Shown here: in pieces, positions 35,490 through 47,704 of the stretch
Layout of the letters: each line of letters opens with the position of its first letter
How positions within the stretch are numbered: the stretch's first letter is position 1
NCBI RefSeq assembly: GCF_004664715.2
Contig: NC_051069.1
Span: 1,058,001 to 1,122,000 of the forward strand
Reading direction: 5' to 3'
Origin: Peromyscus leucopus
Taxonomy: Eukaryota; Chordata; Mammalia; Rodentia; Cricetidae
DNA: 64,000 bases
Position numbers and translations under genes: made by a program
The notes under the pieces: model-generated
Databases searched by the model: none
The model's input: the letters and a program-made list of their open reading frames with translations, nothing else
Told to the model about the DNA's origin: nothing

Positions 35490-35655
35490 GGCGAAGAGCC
35501 CAGGCTCTGCAGACTGACCAGGCTCAAGTCTTAGCTCTGCTGTGTCCTAGTGTGGGACCTCCACGCCCCCTTACTGGAGACGACTTCCTAACCACTCAGT
35601 AGGCCTGGTAAGAGGACCTTTTCCACAGGATTATGTTCAGTCTTAAATGACTTTG
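35490..35655 (+). repeat. MIR SINE, sense, diverged
   Basis: CAGGCTCTGCAGACTGACCA then TCTTAGCTCTGCTGTGTC follow the MIR 5' half. Confidence 0.5.
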
Positions 35656-36003
35656 GGGTCACTTGGCAAGTCCTGTGGGTGCGTAGCCTCTGATGTTGTC
35701 ACTGCCTTGTCACTGGTTCACTGGTCTATTTTTAGTTCCAGGGGTCAGGAAAATGACTGCTCAGGATCCCCGGCTGTCACCAGACTCTTGGCAAATCACA
35801 CAAGCTGTAGTTCTCCTCAGTGGCTGCTTTAATGCTTCTTTTGTGTTTAATTTGAAGAGGAATAGTGGAATTTAGACTTTCTCTCTCATTGGCTTGGCTT
35901 GACTCTGCAGTACTTGAACCCAGAGCCTCCTGTGTGTTATACCAGAGTTCTACCATGGAGCCATACCCCCAGAGCTGGCCTTTTGAAAACCACTTAGGAA
36001 CCT

Positions 36004-36217
36004 TTATTTATGTATGTATGTATGTGTGTATATATGTGTATATATATGTGTATATATGTATAGATTATATTTTGTTTGTTTTTGAGGCACGGTCTGACTA
36101 TGTAGCTCCCGCTGTCCTGGAACTCACTCTGTAGACCAGGCTGGCCTTGAACTCACAGAGATTCACCTGCCTCTGCCTCCCAAGTGCTGGGATTAAAGGT
36201 GTGCGCCACTACTGGCC
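36004..36217 (-). repeat. (TATG)n array and antisense B1
   Basis: TATG/TATA steps fill 36004-36062. B1 text in reverse follows (TTTTTGAGGCACGGTCTGAC to GTGTGCGCCACTACTGGCC). Confidence 0.85.
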
Positions 36218-36309
36218 TTTATTGCAAAATTTCAGTGAACTTTATTGACAGCCTTTTTAACCTGACAGGAATTCCTCAGAGGTCAGTGACAGGTGTTCAG
36301 GACCCACAA

Positions 36310-36400
36310 AAAGGTGAACGGAGAGCGCTGAGTCCACAGAGTTGGCCTTTGCCCTGCCACCTGCTTGCACACCCATGCTCACACAACATATAAAATAAAA
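36310..36400 (+). repeat. B2-like SINE 3' fragment
   Basis: CACACCCATGCTCACACAAC then ATATAAAATAAAAACC matches a B2-type 3' end only. Confidence 0.4.
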
Positions 36401-36615
36401 ACCTTGTGATTAGCATTTCCATGTCTGTTGTAGAAAAGTTAAACACATAGGCTAGAAAAACAGAGAATAACCTCCTACCCCATCACCGGAAATCTTAGAC
36501 TTTAGACAAGAAGTAACTGCCCCATGTAATTGGCGTCTCTCTCTCTAGTAGAATTTTGGCCTTTATCTGTGAAATGAGACCATTTTAGGCATATTGTTAT
36601 GAAACCCGAGCCATT

Positions 36616-36819
36616 TAAAAATGTTTGAAATTAGCCGGGCAGTGGTGGTGCACGCCTTTAATCCCAGCACTCGGGAGGCAGAGCCAGGCGGATCTCTGTG
36701 AGTTCGAGGCCAGCCTGGGCTACCAAGTGAGTCCCAGGAAAGGCGCAAAGCTACACAGAGAAACCCTGTCTCGAAAAACCAAAGAAAAAAATAAATAAAA
36801 TAAAAATGTTTGAAATTAG
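36616..36819 (+). repeat. Young B1 with perfect 19-bp target duplication
   Basis: TAAAAATGTTTGAAATTAG occurs at 36616-36634 and again at 36801-36819 around a B1 of the 'aaaggcgcaaagctac' type. Its 3' duplication touches the next B1, so it landed at that element's 5' end. Confidence 0.95.
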
Positions 36820-36972
36820 CTGGGCAGTGGTGGCTCATGTCTTTAATCCCAGCACTTGGGAGGCAGAGGCAGGTGGATCTCTGTGAGTTGGAGACCAGCC
36901 TGATCTACAGAGTGAGATCCAGGAAAGGCGCAAAGCTACAGAGAAACCCTGTCTTGAAAAAAAAAAAAAAAC
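36820..36972 (+). repeat. Older B1, sense, directly behind the first
   Basis: CTGGGCAGTGGTGGCTCATG starts the copy and CCCTGTCTTGAAAA with a poly-A run ends it. It was present before the adjacent copy inserted. Confidence 0.9.
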
Positions 36973-37197
36973 TCTGCAGGTATTTAATAGCTCCTTGTTT
37001 GAGCAGTAGGCTACTGGTGGATGCTGTTGGTGGGCACCTATGCCAGGCCATGCTGGTCTCACTCTCAGCCTCCTTCTGGTGCCATCAGTATGGTGTGGTG
37101 AGCCCATTAACCGTGGAATAGTCAGAGAGAAGGCCCAGGGTCCCTGACTCCTGCCCCCAACGCCCATACTAATTGGACTGTCTTCCACTTCTCTTAG

Positions 37198-37284
37198 GCA
37201 AATGTCTGCAGACTACGGCTGACCGTGCCTCCCGAGAGTCCAGTGCCCCAGCAAACAGAAAAGAAGATTGAGAGGAAAGACCAG
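37198..37284 (+). CDS. MYZAP: MYZAP coding exon 2 (residues 26-54)
   Basis: The 87-base exon encodes 29 residues beginning ANVCRLRLTVPPESP and ending KKIERKDQ, in frame with exon 1. The acceptor is a pyrimidine-rich stretch ending CTCTTAG, and the donor is CAG|GTGAGC; both are good. The segment is basic and proline-containing and shows no heptad pattern, so it belongs to the non-coiled head of myozap. It follows a 12.4-kb intron. Matching residues and both splice sites make the call secure. Confidence 0.95.
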
Positions 37285-38008
37285 GTGAGCCTTCTCGGAG
37301 GCCAGGGCCCGTGGCTGGTCTTCTATGTTAAACGTCTTCTCCATCCCTCACTAAGGCTGTTCTCCAAGTTATGCATTGATCACTGCTGAAGAAAAGGCCC
37401 CCAGCCTTCCACACGCTCTCCCAGCTGCCTCTGCAGCCTTGGGCCCAGCCCTCGTTTCCCGGGGGGAACACTGGGGCTCTGTGTAGCCTCGCAGCTGTGG
37501 GGACACTGGACTTAGTGACAGGTGCTGTGGCAGGGAAGTTCCTGGAATGCCCCTGCGGTGGAGTCAAAGGGCCTTTTGTGAGCACTGGAGCGACAGGTTG
37601 TATGCAGGCCTGGCTCTAGCCAGCAGGAAGAGCCCAGCAGGCAGCTGAGTGTGCTCTTGGCTGGAGACAAGAGGAAATCTGCGAACATTTCTGTGTCATT
37701 TCTGAAGTGAGTGCTGGCACCGTACAGATCAGATGGCCGTGCGCTTCCCTTTGCGTTAGAGGGGCTCGCAGCTTTTCAGGTGGGACAGGTATCTAAAGAA
37801 ACCGTGGTGATGCCATGTCCCATGTGTTCCTATCTGGGAACATAGAGATGACGCTAAGGGACCCTGGCAGGGGGCAGAGGTGCAGGCTTAACAAATACAT
37901 GGGAGGGCTGGCTTACCTCTCCACCTGTGTTCCAGGTGACGCCATTGCTCATTCCTAAGCCATGACTGGCACGTGGTAAATTTCATCCACTAGGACTCGA
38001 GTGGTGAA

Positions 38009-38140
38009 CATAGCTGTAAACAAGGCAATGGCTGTCACTCATGGAGCTTATATCCTCGTGGGCTGAGAATGAAAGCAAACAATATAATGATGTGCTTTCT
38101 AGCGAGACAGTGTAAGAGAAAGGGATAGGCAGCCCAGACA
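38009..38140. repeat. Possible ancient mammalian repeat
   Basis: AACAAGGCAATGGCTG then CTCATGGAGCTTATATCC resembles a mammalian-wide repeat with 'ctcatggagcttacattc'. The family cannot be named with certainty. Confidence 0.35.
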
Positions 38141-38486
38141 CTGGGCAGTCCTCCTTATGGCGGGTATTTTATATGAACATAAAATGAAATAATAGGTTAT
38201 AAATTTCATAGGCAGAATCATGAGGTCGTGACTTCTTGAAATGCAAGCTTCACTTTTGAGTTAACCAGTAATGCCAGGAACCATAAACAAGGAAGCTCCC
38301 TGTAGACGGGTAAGAGGCTGATAGTGTCCCAGAATTTATTGTGTATATGTGTTTCTCCTGTCTTATGGTGCTCTTCTCCCAACTTTGTGTGTGTGTGTAT
38401 GTGTGTTCATGTATGTCTACATGTGCCTGTGGTGGCCAGTGACAGACATTGGGTGCCTTCCTCACTTGCTTTCCACCTTATTTCTT

Positions 38487-38723
38487 CTCTCTCTCTCTCT
38501 CAAAATTTTCAAATTTTATTTTACGTGTATGGGTGTTTTGTCTGCATGTATGTATGCGCAACACATGCGTGCCTGATGCCCTCAGAAGTCAGAAGAGGAT
38601 GTTGGATCCCTTGGAACTGAAGTTATGGATGGTTGTGAGCTACCATGTGGGTATTGGGAACTGCATCCGGGTCCTCTGCAAGAATAAGAAGTATTCTTAA
38701 ACCACTGGGCCATTTCTCTAGAC
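38487..38723 (-). repeat. B3 SINE, antisense, nested
   Basis: TTTTACGTGTATGGGTGTTT, GTGAGCTACCATGTGGGTAT and the TTAAACCACTGGGCCATT end identify it; a short CT run precedes it. Confidence 0.8.
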
Positions 38724-38725
38724 TG

Positions 38726-38873
38726 CTTTTTCCTTTTTCAGATAGGATCTCTCTATGTAGTCCCAGCTGACTGGGAACTCCCTGTAGAATAGCCTGCCCT
38801 CAAATTCACAGAGTTTGCCTGCCTCTGGCTCCTGAGTATTGGGGTTACAGGCGTGCATTACTGTGCCTGGCCT
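38726..38873 (-). repeat. B1 SINE, antisense, nested
   Basis: CAGATAGGATCTCTCTATGT and GGGGTTACAGGCGTGCATTA are B1 landmarks in reverse. Confidence 0.8.
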
Positions 38874-39344
38874 CATTTCTTGAGATGGGGTCTTTGTCTG
38901 AACCCAAACCTTACCAGTTTGCCATGGATTTGCCATGGCTCCAGGGATTTGCCTCTGTCCACCCACTCACCCCTGCTTTGTTCTGTAATGTGGGTGCTGA
39001 TCCGAACTGAGGTCCTCATGGTTGCAAGGCGAGCCCTTCGCCAGGGGAGCCATCATCCCAGCTCCCTCTTCTTCACTGGTTACCCGTGACGAGCGAGGCC
39101 AATGGCAAATGACGGGCGGGCGGAGGAAGGAGGAAGGAAGGCAGGTGGAGTTATGGCCAGGGAGCCATGAGAGATGTAAACTCTGACCTGCTGCAGGGGA
39201 GAGGAAGTGTCTCACTCACAGCAGCTGCAAGAGTCCTGGTTCCAGGAGGCGGGGAGGACAGGGTAGACCTGGAAATTCAGGCAGCACCAGTGAGGTCCTA
39301 GCCAAGGCCCTAGGGGATGGTTTTATTTTATTTTCTTAAATAAA

Positions 39345-39565
39345 GAGTTGTTTATTTTTATTTTATGTGTATGTGTGTTTTGCCTGTATGAATGTCTGTG
39401 GACCACATGCATTATCTAGTGTCCAGGGAAGCCAGAAGAGGGCACCAGATCCCTGGAACTGGAGTTACAGATGGTTGTGAGCCGCCATGTGGGTGTTGGG
39501 AATCTAACCAGGTCATCTGGAAGAGCAGAAGTTGCTCTTAACCACTGAGCCATCTCTCCATCCCT
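39345..39565 (-). repeat. B3 SINE, antisense
   Basis: GTGAGCCGCCATGTGGGTGT and TTAACCACTGAGCCATCTCT are clear B3 text in reverse. Confidence 0.9.
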
Positions 39566-39649
39566 GATATCTCTTTCTGGTTAAATTGGACATAGCTTGA
39601 ACACCAAAAATATTAAGATCAGTACAAGTTAAATAGCCCCATTCTTTTT

Positions 39650-39807
39650 CCTGTTTTTTTTTTTTTGTTGTTGTTGTTGTTGTTTTTTTGTTTGTGTAAC
39701 AGCTCTGACTGTCCTGGAACTCACTCTGTAGACCAGGCTGGCTTCAAACTCACAGAGATCTGCCTGCCTCTGTCTCCTGTGTGTTAGGATTAAAGGTGTA
39801 TGCCAGC
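39650..39807 (-). repeat. B1 SINE, antisense, with (GTT)n tail
   Basis: A T/GTT-rich tail is followed by TCCTGGAACTCACTCTGTAG and TTAGGATTAAAGGTGTATGC. Confidence 0.85.
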
Positions 39808-40379
39808 TAAACAGTTCTACTCCTATGAGCCAGCTTAATGAGTTGGATTTTGGAACATTTTGGATTTTGAATTTTGGTGGATAGACATGCCTGACTGGTA
39901 CAGTCTGTACAAAAATCCCCAACCAAGTATAAACAACTCCAACATCTGAAGCTCTGGTCCTAAGCATTTTGAGATAAAGGACACTCAACCTACAAAGGAT
40001 TATGATATATTGAATAATAGTAAAAATCTACAACACTAGTGATAGCTGAGAGGCATAGAGGGAAGGGGAAGGGCAGCTTGTTATAGAACACTAACTAGTC
40101 TAGACAACCTGCTTTGGAATTTCCAGGCAGGCCCAATGGTTAAGAAACTAGTTAGTTAAACATTGTCACTGAATGCTGATATTCACATGGTCTGAAAGTA
40201 TAGCCTGTAAAGGAACCGTGAACCTTAGAGTAACATTTCATCCCGGTGACCCAACCCAGCATTGACAGCAGATGACAACCCTCTCTGTTAGGGGACTTCC
40301 CAAGGGATGTGATTAAGATGTACACACAGGACCTGTGTAATCTTCAAGATGAATTGTATAACTGAATTAATGATAAGGG

Positions 40380-40545
40380 AACAGAAAGGTCCAAAATGCA
40401 GGACATTCTACAGAACGGTTGGCCAGAATCCCTCACCATGAATTTGATGGTCTTAAAAACAGGATTAACTTCTGTTGTTGGTAAGTTAAACAAGAAACTA
40501 AATGTGAAATGTTAGGAATGGACTTGGTTAGGTCTTGGGTCTGAT
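40380..40545. repeat. Possible ancient mammalian repeat
   Basis: CAGGACATTCTACAGAACGG then AAACTAAATGTGAAATG resembles a mammalian-wide repeat ('ggacattctacaaaacaactggcc'). I cannot assign the family. Confidence 0.35.
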
Positions 40546-40699
40546 ACAAAATCGTTGTATCAGACATGTTGATATACTCATTAAATTTGGACTATGAGCC
40601 CTGTATTAACTTTTGGATGGATTTCATTTTTATGCATGTGATTGAAGAGTTCTTTCCGCTTCCCCGAAGCTATGAACATTCAACAGAGGAAATGCTTGG

Positions 40700-41066
40700 T
40701 AGTGTATTCATTATGTTCCTTTCATTACTGTGGCAAACTGTGAGAAAAACAACTTGAGGAAGGAAGCATTTACTTCAGGCTAATGGTTTAAGGGTGCAGC
40801 CCATGAAGGTGCAGAAGCCGCTGTGGAGGGGCCCGAGGCATATGGGTACAGTGCCTCTGCCGTCAGGAAGCAGAGAGAGGAAAGCAGTGCTCAGCTTGCT
40901 TCCCCCTTTTAATTTACCCCATGGGACAGTGCCATGCACAGTCAGGAGGGGAATTCCTACCTCAGTTTACCCAATCTAGAAACTCCCTCACAGATGTACC
41001 TAGTACTTGATGTCCTAGGTGATTCTGGACCCTGTCAGGTTGACAGTTGGTGTTAGCCATCACACT
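40700..41066 (+). repeat. Rodent interspersed repeat (name uncertain)
   Basis: CATTACTGTGGCAAACTGTG at the start and CCTGTCAGGTTGACAGTTGG near the end follow a common rodent repeat layout. Confidence 0.55.
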
Positions 41067-41858
41067 CGTAACAAGGAGAACGGGGTAGCGAGGCTGCAGC
41101 TACTGAACCCTTGTGATTACCAGGACTGAGTGGGGTCCTCTTGTTGGGGGGCATCCCCTTCCCCCCTTTTTGTCCTCACTCTCTCTGTCCCCTTTAGAGC
41201 CGATGGCATCTGGGAAAGGTTGAGGAGGAAGCCCAGTCCAGAGTGGGTGATGGGACCAGGGCCGTGGTGGCTGTGTCCATGTGCGTGGTAAAGTAATAAG
41301 GAACAAGATGTTCCTGAGAGCTGCAAAAGAAGGTGCCCGGAGCAGTTGTCCTCACAGAAGAACCCACATTCCCCAGGAAAGAGTCTGAGCGCTTAGCTGT
41401 GGATTCAAGTTGTGAGCCTGCCCACCTTTTGTCTCGAAGAGTGCTTTCCAAATTAGTTAAGGCAGTGACTTTTTTTTCCTATTCTTTTACTATAACTAAA
41501 CATCAGGCATTACTTCTGTTTATGGAGAGAAAAAGTGTCAAAAGTTAAAATGAAAATTACAAGTAGCTTTATGCAAATGGTAAAGACATTGACAGGGTCA
41601 TTTTATCTGAGATCGTGTGCATATTGCTCTAACTTGCACTACAAGTCAAAGGAATATTTTTATGACAGATACTCATTCAGTGGGAAACCATCTATTTGGG
41701 GAGAGAAAGTCCATAACAGAATATATCCATTCTGTATTTCACCATGATAATTCCAACTCCATCGTGATTACAATTAGATGAAAATGACCTTTATACTCAG
41801 AACGGTCAGCAGACAGCTCTCTTTTACAAGAGGCACGTGGGGGTAGGGAGTGGAGGGG

Positions 41859-42060
41859 GTTGGTGAGATGGCTCAGCTGGAAAAGACATCTGCCACGAAG
41901 CCTGACAACCTGAGTTTGATCCCTAGGGCATACATGATAGAAAGAGAGATCCGATTCCCCCAAGGTGTCCTTTTTCTCCCACATGTACAGCATGGAATGT
42001 ACACAACCCTCCTACATACATATACAATAAATAAATAAATATTTAAAAATTTAAAGAAAA
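41859..42060 (+). repeat. tRNA-derived SINE, sense
   Basis: GGTGAGATGGCTCAGCTGGA and CTGAGTTTGATCCCTAGGGC are the A- and B-box areas; the tail is AATAAATAAATAAAT. Confidence 0.8.
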
Positions 42061-42586
42061 ATGACAAGAAGAAGCCAGATCCTGCACCATTGAGAAACCA
42101 CAGAATAGCCCCAGACTTTAAGAGAAAGGGCCCTTGCCAGAATATTTTATCAATAAAGGTAGAAGACATACACAGGAATGATCCTACTTCCGAATCAAGT
42201 CACATAAAAATGATGTAAGTTGTTGGGCTAGGAAAGAGCACGCTACTCCTTCAAAGGTGGAATTTCCAACTGCCTTAGTCATCAGAATAACATAAGTCTA
42301 GTCCCCAAACTAAGTTCTGTCATCCACCCTGAGTCTCAGTATAGGCTTTTGGATTTGCCTTTTTTCTGGGAGATACTTCCTCACGGCCAAGTGGCTACTC
42401 TTCTGTGACGTCACTGAAAAGGTTAGAAGAGTCCTGGCCTTCAGAGATCCTACTGTGAGGAGCAATTCCTGGCTCACTTGACAAATGGGACATACAGGAG
42501 AAAGTTAAGAAGAAATGGTTTAAAAACCTCAACACTAACCTTTCCGAGAATATCATTTCTGACCTTCTTAATGTCTTCTTCAGATC

Positions 42587-42587
<1 letters not shown>

Positions 42588-42623
<36 letters not shown>
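42588..42623 (+). repeat. (CA)n microsatellite
   Basis: A pure CA run. Confidence 0.95.
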
Positions 42624-42625
<2 letters not shown>

Positions 42626-43723
42626 CCACTCTGAACCTTCCTATATTTATAGCAAAGCAGGACCTGTCCTTACACTCTCAAATAGCTCACTGCAGGTGCT
42701 TAGGAACAGCCAGGCTCCAAGAAGTTGGGAGCTCGGGAGCCATGCACCTTAATGCCCCTGGCACTGGGACACCAGGTGTGAGCTCCAAAGTGTCCACCTG
42801 TAACAGCCTGGTGACTCACTGCAGGAGAACTGGGGTAGAGGGGAGGGTGAGGCTGGCTGTTGCCTCAGGACTGAAGCTCTTGGGTGGTGGCAGCACTCAG
42901 ATGTCCTAGTGATCACTGGGGAGACAGTGACGTTGATACCATGTCCTGGCTGGATTCCTGGGCTTGACTCACTGGGAGCAGGGTTCACATACCAACAAGG
43001 GTTCCCTGGAGGAGCCACTTCTTCTGATGTGGTTGCAATGTGTCTGCCCCTCCCTGGGAGCCGCAAAATTGCAAGGTACCCAACATTCTTCATGATCTTC
43101 CCAGGCTAAATGACTTTGGTTCCTTTGAAGGGCAATCCATGGTTTCCTAAGCCAGGGATTGAGGTTGGTTAGGACATGGAAGTCTGAAGATGTCAAGTGG
43201 CCTGACTGACTTCTAATGAAGTGAAACTTCCCAGAGGACTTTCAGGGTGTTAGAGCTGCAGCTCGCTGAGGGCAGGCAGGCCTTAGTCACTGACATTGTC
43301 ATAGCAGATCCGCCAGTGGGCATCTGGCTAAGCATAAACCCACTGCCTGCTGGCTGTTCTTCTGTCTGTTCTCTGTTCATCACAGAGAGGAATTCCTCAC
43401 AGCTCCGAAGTATTGAAGAGGTCACATTTTGTCCTGTTGCACAGAGATGTGTTGGGAGGATGCTCAAGGCAAGGTCAATAGTCAGCACTTTTCCTGGAGT
43501 CGTGGGATTGTGGGGTGTATTGTGGAGGCTTCCTAACTCTAAAGCAGATGCTCGCCTGCCTGCTAGTCTTTCTCTTGAGAATTTTTTTGTTTGTTTGTTT
43601 TCTTTTCTTTTCTTTTTCTGTCTGAGACTATGTTCTGCTGGCCACCAGTTCTGGAAAACACACGCTATTTTCTTCTGTCAGCAGGCATGGTGATGTCCAG
43701 CTATGAAGAGCAGAGGAGCCAAG

Positions 43724-44025
43724 CAGGGCTGGAGAGATGGCTCGGTTTTGTAAAGCTCTTGCATCACGTACGTGAGGACCCAAGTTTAAAGCTTAACACT
43801 TAATTAAAAGTGCTGTGCGTGGTGACATGCACTTGTCGTCACGGCACTAGGGTGACAGAGACAGGTGGGTCCCTGGAGCTTGCTGGCCAGCCAGTCAAGC
43901 CTAATTGGTGAGCCCCGGGTCAAGGAGAAAACTTCTCAAAGGTAGTAGACGTTCTTGAGGGTGACACATGAGGCCATTCCCTGGCTTCTGCACACATATG
44001 CATGTGCCCCCCCCCATATATGCAC
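43724..44025 (+). repeat. B4 SINE, sense, nearly full length
   Basis: GGCTGGAGAGATGGCTCGGT (head), TGGAGCTTGCTGGCCAGCCA (middle) and a CCTGGCTTCTGCACACATAT end follow the B4 order. Confidence 0.8.
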
Positions 44026-45018
44026 ATGAACATTTAAAAAAATTAAACTAGCATGGGAAAGGTTCCCGCCACCATGTCCGGCCTCTAAGGTGGAGTGACT
44101 GAATACCACCTTTGCCTTTTGAGGTCAAACCCAATGGCCTCGGCACCTCTCCCTCCAGCTGTCTTACAGCCGTTCCCACCCGCGAAGCACTGTCTTGTCT
44201 CTCTTCTTCCTCTGAGGCTATTCCTTCTGCATCCTTGCTGATGTCATTCCACTCTCCTCCATAAATCAGAGCATCACTCTGCCATCACCTGGTCCGCATT
44301 CCCCTCTTCGAAGACCTGCTGACCCCACCTTTCCTCTCTACAAAGACCGACCTGCCCCTACCTCCCCTCTCTGCAAAGACCCAACCCTAGAGAACTCCCC
44401 CTTTCCTGGCTTGGAGATGGCCTCACTGGTGAGCTGTGCTTCCTGCATCCTATCCTGATGAAGGCCGCGCTGACTTGTGATTCTTTTTCTACCCACCAGA
44501 ACAATGATAGTTTGATTGGTGTGCACTACTACTATTTCCATATTTTAAAAAGTTTTGGGGCAGCATTTCGAACTTTGAATGGGGCATGGGCACACACATT
44601 TAGAAGACACTCTGGCGGTGGCCCTCTGCACCTGATAGTCCCCTGCCCTGATCCCTGGTGAGAATGGGGGTTCCTTTCTGAGGCTCATTCACCGAGTGTA
44701 TTTCCCCCAGAGCCAGTCTGGCTCATGCGCTTCCAGGAAACCTGGCAGGGTCAGTCTTAGGCATGGATCTGGGGATATTACAGGGAATAGACATTGATAG
44801 GATGGTTAGTGGGGGAGGGGAGGAGATGGGAAGGTCCCTGTCCTTCCCTGGGATCTAATTATCCCTATCTTAAGCAGATTCCCCCGTCCCTCTTCCCTCA
44901 TTTCCTCCAGAGCAGTGTCCCTTCTCTTTTAGACTCTGAGATCAGTTTTTCTAGAACCTTCTTCCTCAAATAGCTACCAAGGTATTCAGTCCCAGCCTTA
45001 CTGTAAAGAATAAATGAG

Positions 45019-45225
45019 CCAGGGCTGGAGAAATGGCTCAGTGGTTAAGAGCACAAACTTTTCTTGCAGAGGATCCTAGTTCATTTCCTAACACCCGAGA
45101 CAGACAGCTTACTACTGCCTCCAATTCCAGCCCAGGGGTGTCCAACGCCTCTGGCCTTCCCTGCACATTCATGTCCATACCCACCCACAGACGTGTGCAT
45201 AATTAGAAATAATAAAATATTCTAA
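45019..45225 (+). repeat. B2 SINE, sense
   Basis: GGGCTGGAGAAATGGCTCAG, GTGGTTAAGAGCACAAACTT and a 3' end with AATAATAAAATATTC identify it. Confidence 0.85.
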
Positions 45226-45849
45226 AAAGAGTGAATGAGTTGATGTGGTGTCCTCCTCTGCCTCTGGCCTGTGAGGTGGACTAGAGAGGCCTGGCATGGC
45301 CTATGAGGACAGGGCGTGGAAGATGGTGATTCTGTCTCTCCTGAGCCCATGTGTTGGGGCTGTGATTCTGCTCCTCCATAGCATCACTGGTTGGGCTCTG
45401 CCAGCTAGCTCTCATGGGCTCCGCTCACCTAAACCCAGCCCAATAACCCCTCCTCATCTCTCATGTACCTGCATATATTCCCTCCTTAGATCCCTGCGAA
45501 GGTCCTCTCTCATGTTTCAGTGTCTTCTCAACTGCCTCTGTTTAGACTCAGACATCCTGTCTCTCCAGGCTCGACAAATGGCTTGCTTTTCCATTGAGAC
45601 CCTCCCTGTCTGTCCTGTGCATCCATGATCGCCTCTCCTTCAAGCTCCAGGTTCCAGACGGCCCTTATTGCTTTACCTGTAGCATTCTTAGCAAAGACAT
45701 GTCCATAGGAGTGGACATACATTTCTGCAAACATGTGAATGTGAAATAACACTGAGTTAGCACAGAAACACACAGCACAAAGGCATTGACTCGATTCTGT
45801 GTCTGCAGAGCCTTGCTCTCAGCACACAGTAGGTGTTTAGTGACTGTGA

Positions 45850-46135
45850 TGATCAGTTTCATGTTAGTTTCAGAAGTTGCCATAACAACACTGTAGACTG
45901 CATGGGCTGAACAATAGAGTTTTATTAGTGCATAGTTCTGAGGACTAGAAGCCTGGGATGGAGGCACCGAAGCAGAATCCTTGAACTCATCAAGAGTCTG
46001 GTGGCTCTTGTCAGTCCTTGTCTTGTGGCTGTATAATTGCAGTCTCCATAGTGTGTGCACGTTTGTCCAAATTCCCCCCTTTTGTCAGGACGCTGGTGGT
46101 CGTGGAGTAGAGTCCACTCTCAACAACCCTGTTTT
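45850..46135. repeat. Possible ancient mammalian repeat
   Basis: AGTTGCCATAACAACACTGT, AGTTCTGAGGACTAGAAGCC and CTTGTCTTGTGGCTGTATAA follow the order of a mammalian-wide repeat I cannot name. Confidence 0.5.
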
Positions 46136-46309
46136 AAGGTGACCCTAAGTAAGGTCGAATTTTAAGTGACTAGCAGTTAAGACTCCAGCATACTTTTTAT
46201 GGGAGAGTGACACAGTTCGGCCCCTAGCAAGTTCTTTAAATTGTTTGAGCAACTCAGATGAATTAGCTCTTTGTTTTCTTTTTACTTTTTGTTTGTTTGC
46301 GTGTTTGCT

Positions 46310-46405
46310 TGTCTCTTGTAGCTGAGGCTGGCCTTGAACTCCTGATATTCTTGCCTCTGCCTCCCAAGGACTGGGATTAGAGGTGTGTGCCACTGTCCCT
46401 GGCTT
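46310..46405 (-). repeat. B1 SINE fragment, antisense
   Basis: GAGGCTGGCCTTGAACTCCT and TTAGAGGTGTGTGCCACTG are reverse B1 text. Confidence 0.75.
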
Positions 46406-46647
46406 TTTGTTTATATATTAAACACAATAATGTAGAAGAAGGAATGATGATTTCTTATCACAGATTTCATGTAGAATTGGTAAATGTGGAATGTCTGTAA
46501 AGATGGTTAAACTTTAGGAATAAAACTGATAGTAGATCATTTTGAAATTAGATACTGCCATCTGACATTTTCAAAGAACTCTGTAACTCTCTGAAGATCT
46601 GTATCCATATTCTTGCCCAAATCTGTATGTTCTGTAATCCTGTGAGT

Positions 46648-46649
<2 letters not shown>

Positions 46650-46701
<52 letters not shown>

Positions 46702-46751
46702 ACACACATGCGGAGAGAAAAAGAGAGGGAAAGAAAGAAGAGGGGGAGGGA

Positions 46752-46798
<47 letters not shown>
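46650..46798 (+). repeat. (CA)n then (GA)n compound array
   Basis: A CA run (46650-46709, with one TA step) is followed by purine-rich sequence and a pure GA run (46754-46798). Confidence 0.97.
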
Positions 46799-46805
<7 letters not shown>

Positions 46806-47489
46806 AGGGAGAGGAGATCAATACTATCTATGACAGATGCGTCCCATTGAACCAGAATGTGACTGCATCGTCTTGGATCTGGTTGGGGCTGCTTCTGTAA
46901 TCTTCATCATGAGTGAAATCTTCATTATGTGCATTTTAATAGACTAACTAGAAGAGACGCTACTATCAGAAGCTACTAACACAATAGGAAGGACATTATG
47001 TGTCCTTCAGTGACCTTTGATTACTCTTTAATTTGAGAAGCTAAGTGAGGGAGATTGGCTGTGTGCATACGTATGGGTGCAGAGTCCAGGATTCCTGGAG
47101 CCAGCAGTGTGTCAGAGGAGGAAACCCCCACCGGCAGGTTTTATAGCCCCTTTCCTTTAAAAGCGAGCTGAACAAGCCTGCTGGTTCTTGTCCTTGGAGA
47201 GCCTGTTTAGACAACATCCTGGCTGTTGCCAGGTGAGCGGGTGTGCTGCCCTGATTCATGGCTGCAGCTGGGGCTGGGCTGCCTCTGTGACAGTGTGCAG
47301 GAGCTGTCTCTGCCTCTCAATGAAGAGGCCTGAGGTTCTGATCCTGGGACCTTCATCAGCCTCTGCAATGCTCCTGTCTCAAGCTCTCTCAAGGCGATCC
47401 AGGTTCCTCTTCTGGAACACAAGAGGGTTCGCCCCTCTCCAACATTTCTTCAGCTGCGGGACTCTATATTAACACTGTTACATTCATAC

Positions 47490-47698
47490 AAAACAATGTC
47501 AGGGGCTGGAGCGATGGCTCAGCGGTTAAGAGCACTGGCTATTCTTACAGAGGTCCTGAGTTCGATTCCCAGCATCCACATGGTGGCTCACAGCCATCTG
47601 TAATGAGATCTGGTGCCCTCTTCTGTTGTGTAGACATGACACTGTGTACATAATAAATAAATAAATCTTAAAAAAAAAAAAAAAAAAAACAATGTCAG
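47490..47698 (+). repeat. Young B2 SINE with 13-bp target duplication
   Basis: AAAACAATGTCAG occurs at 47490-47502 and 47686-47698 around a full B2 with AATAAATAAATAAATC and a poly-A tail. Confidence 0.97.
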
Positions 47699-47704
47699 AG
47701 CGGT

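Larger units (their letters stand above)
24833..37197 (+). other. MYZAP: MYZAP intron 1 (12.4 kb)
   Basis: The intron runs from GTGAGT to a CTCTTAG acceptor. It holds TG microsatellites, a possible enhancer near 27.25-27.47 kb, and three WGATAR motifs within 30249-30333. It also holds old MER5-like and MIR fragments, a 45-bp tandem duplication at 33128, several B1/B4 copies from 32.3 kb onward, and a tandem B1 pair at 36.6-36.97 kb. 24900-25740, 26400-29160, 30340-31340 and 32590-33120 look single-copy, and no gene is seen in them. Confidence 0.85.
38386..39065 (-). repeat. Antisense B4 split by nested B3 and B1
   Basis: B4 right-end text lies at about 38386-38471 (TGGTGGCCAGTGACAGACAT) and its remainder at about 38874-39065 (CTTGAGATGGGGTCTTTG, TGGGTGCTGATCCGAACTGA). 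Between them lie a B3 and a B1. Confidence 0.55.
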
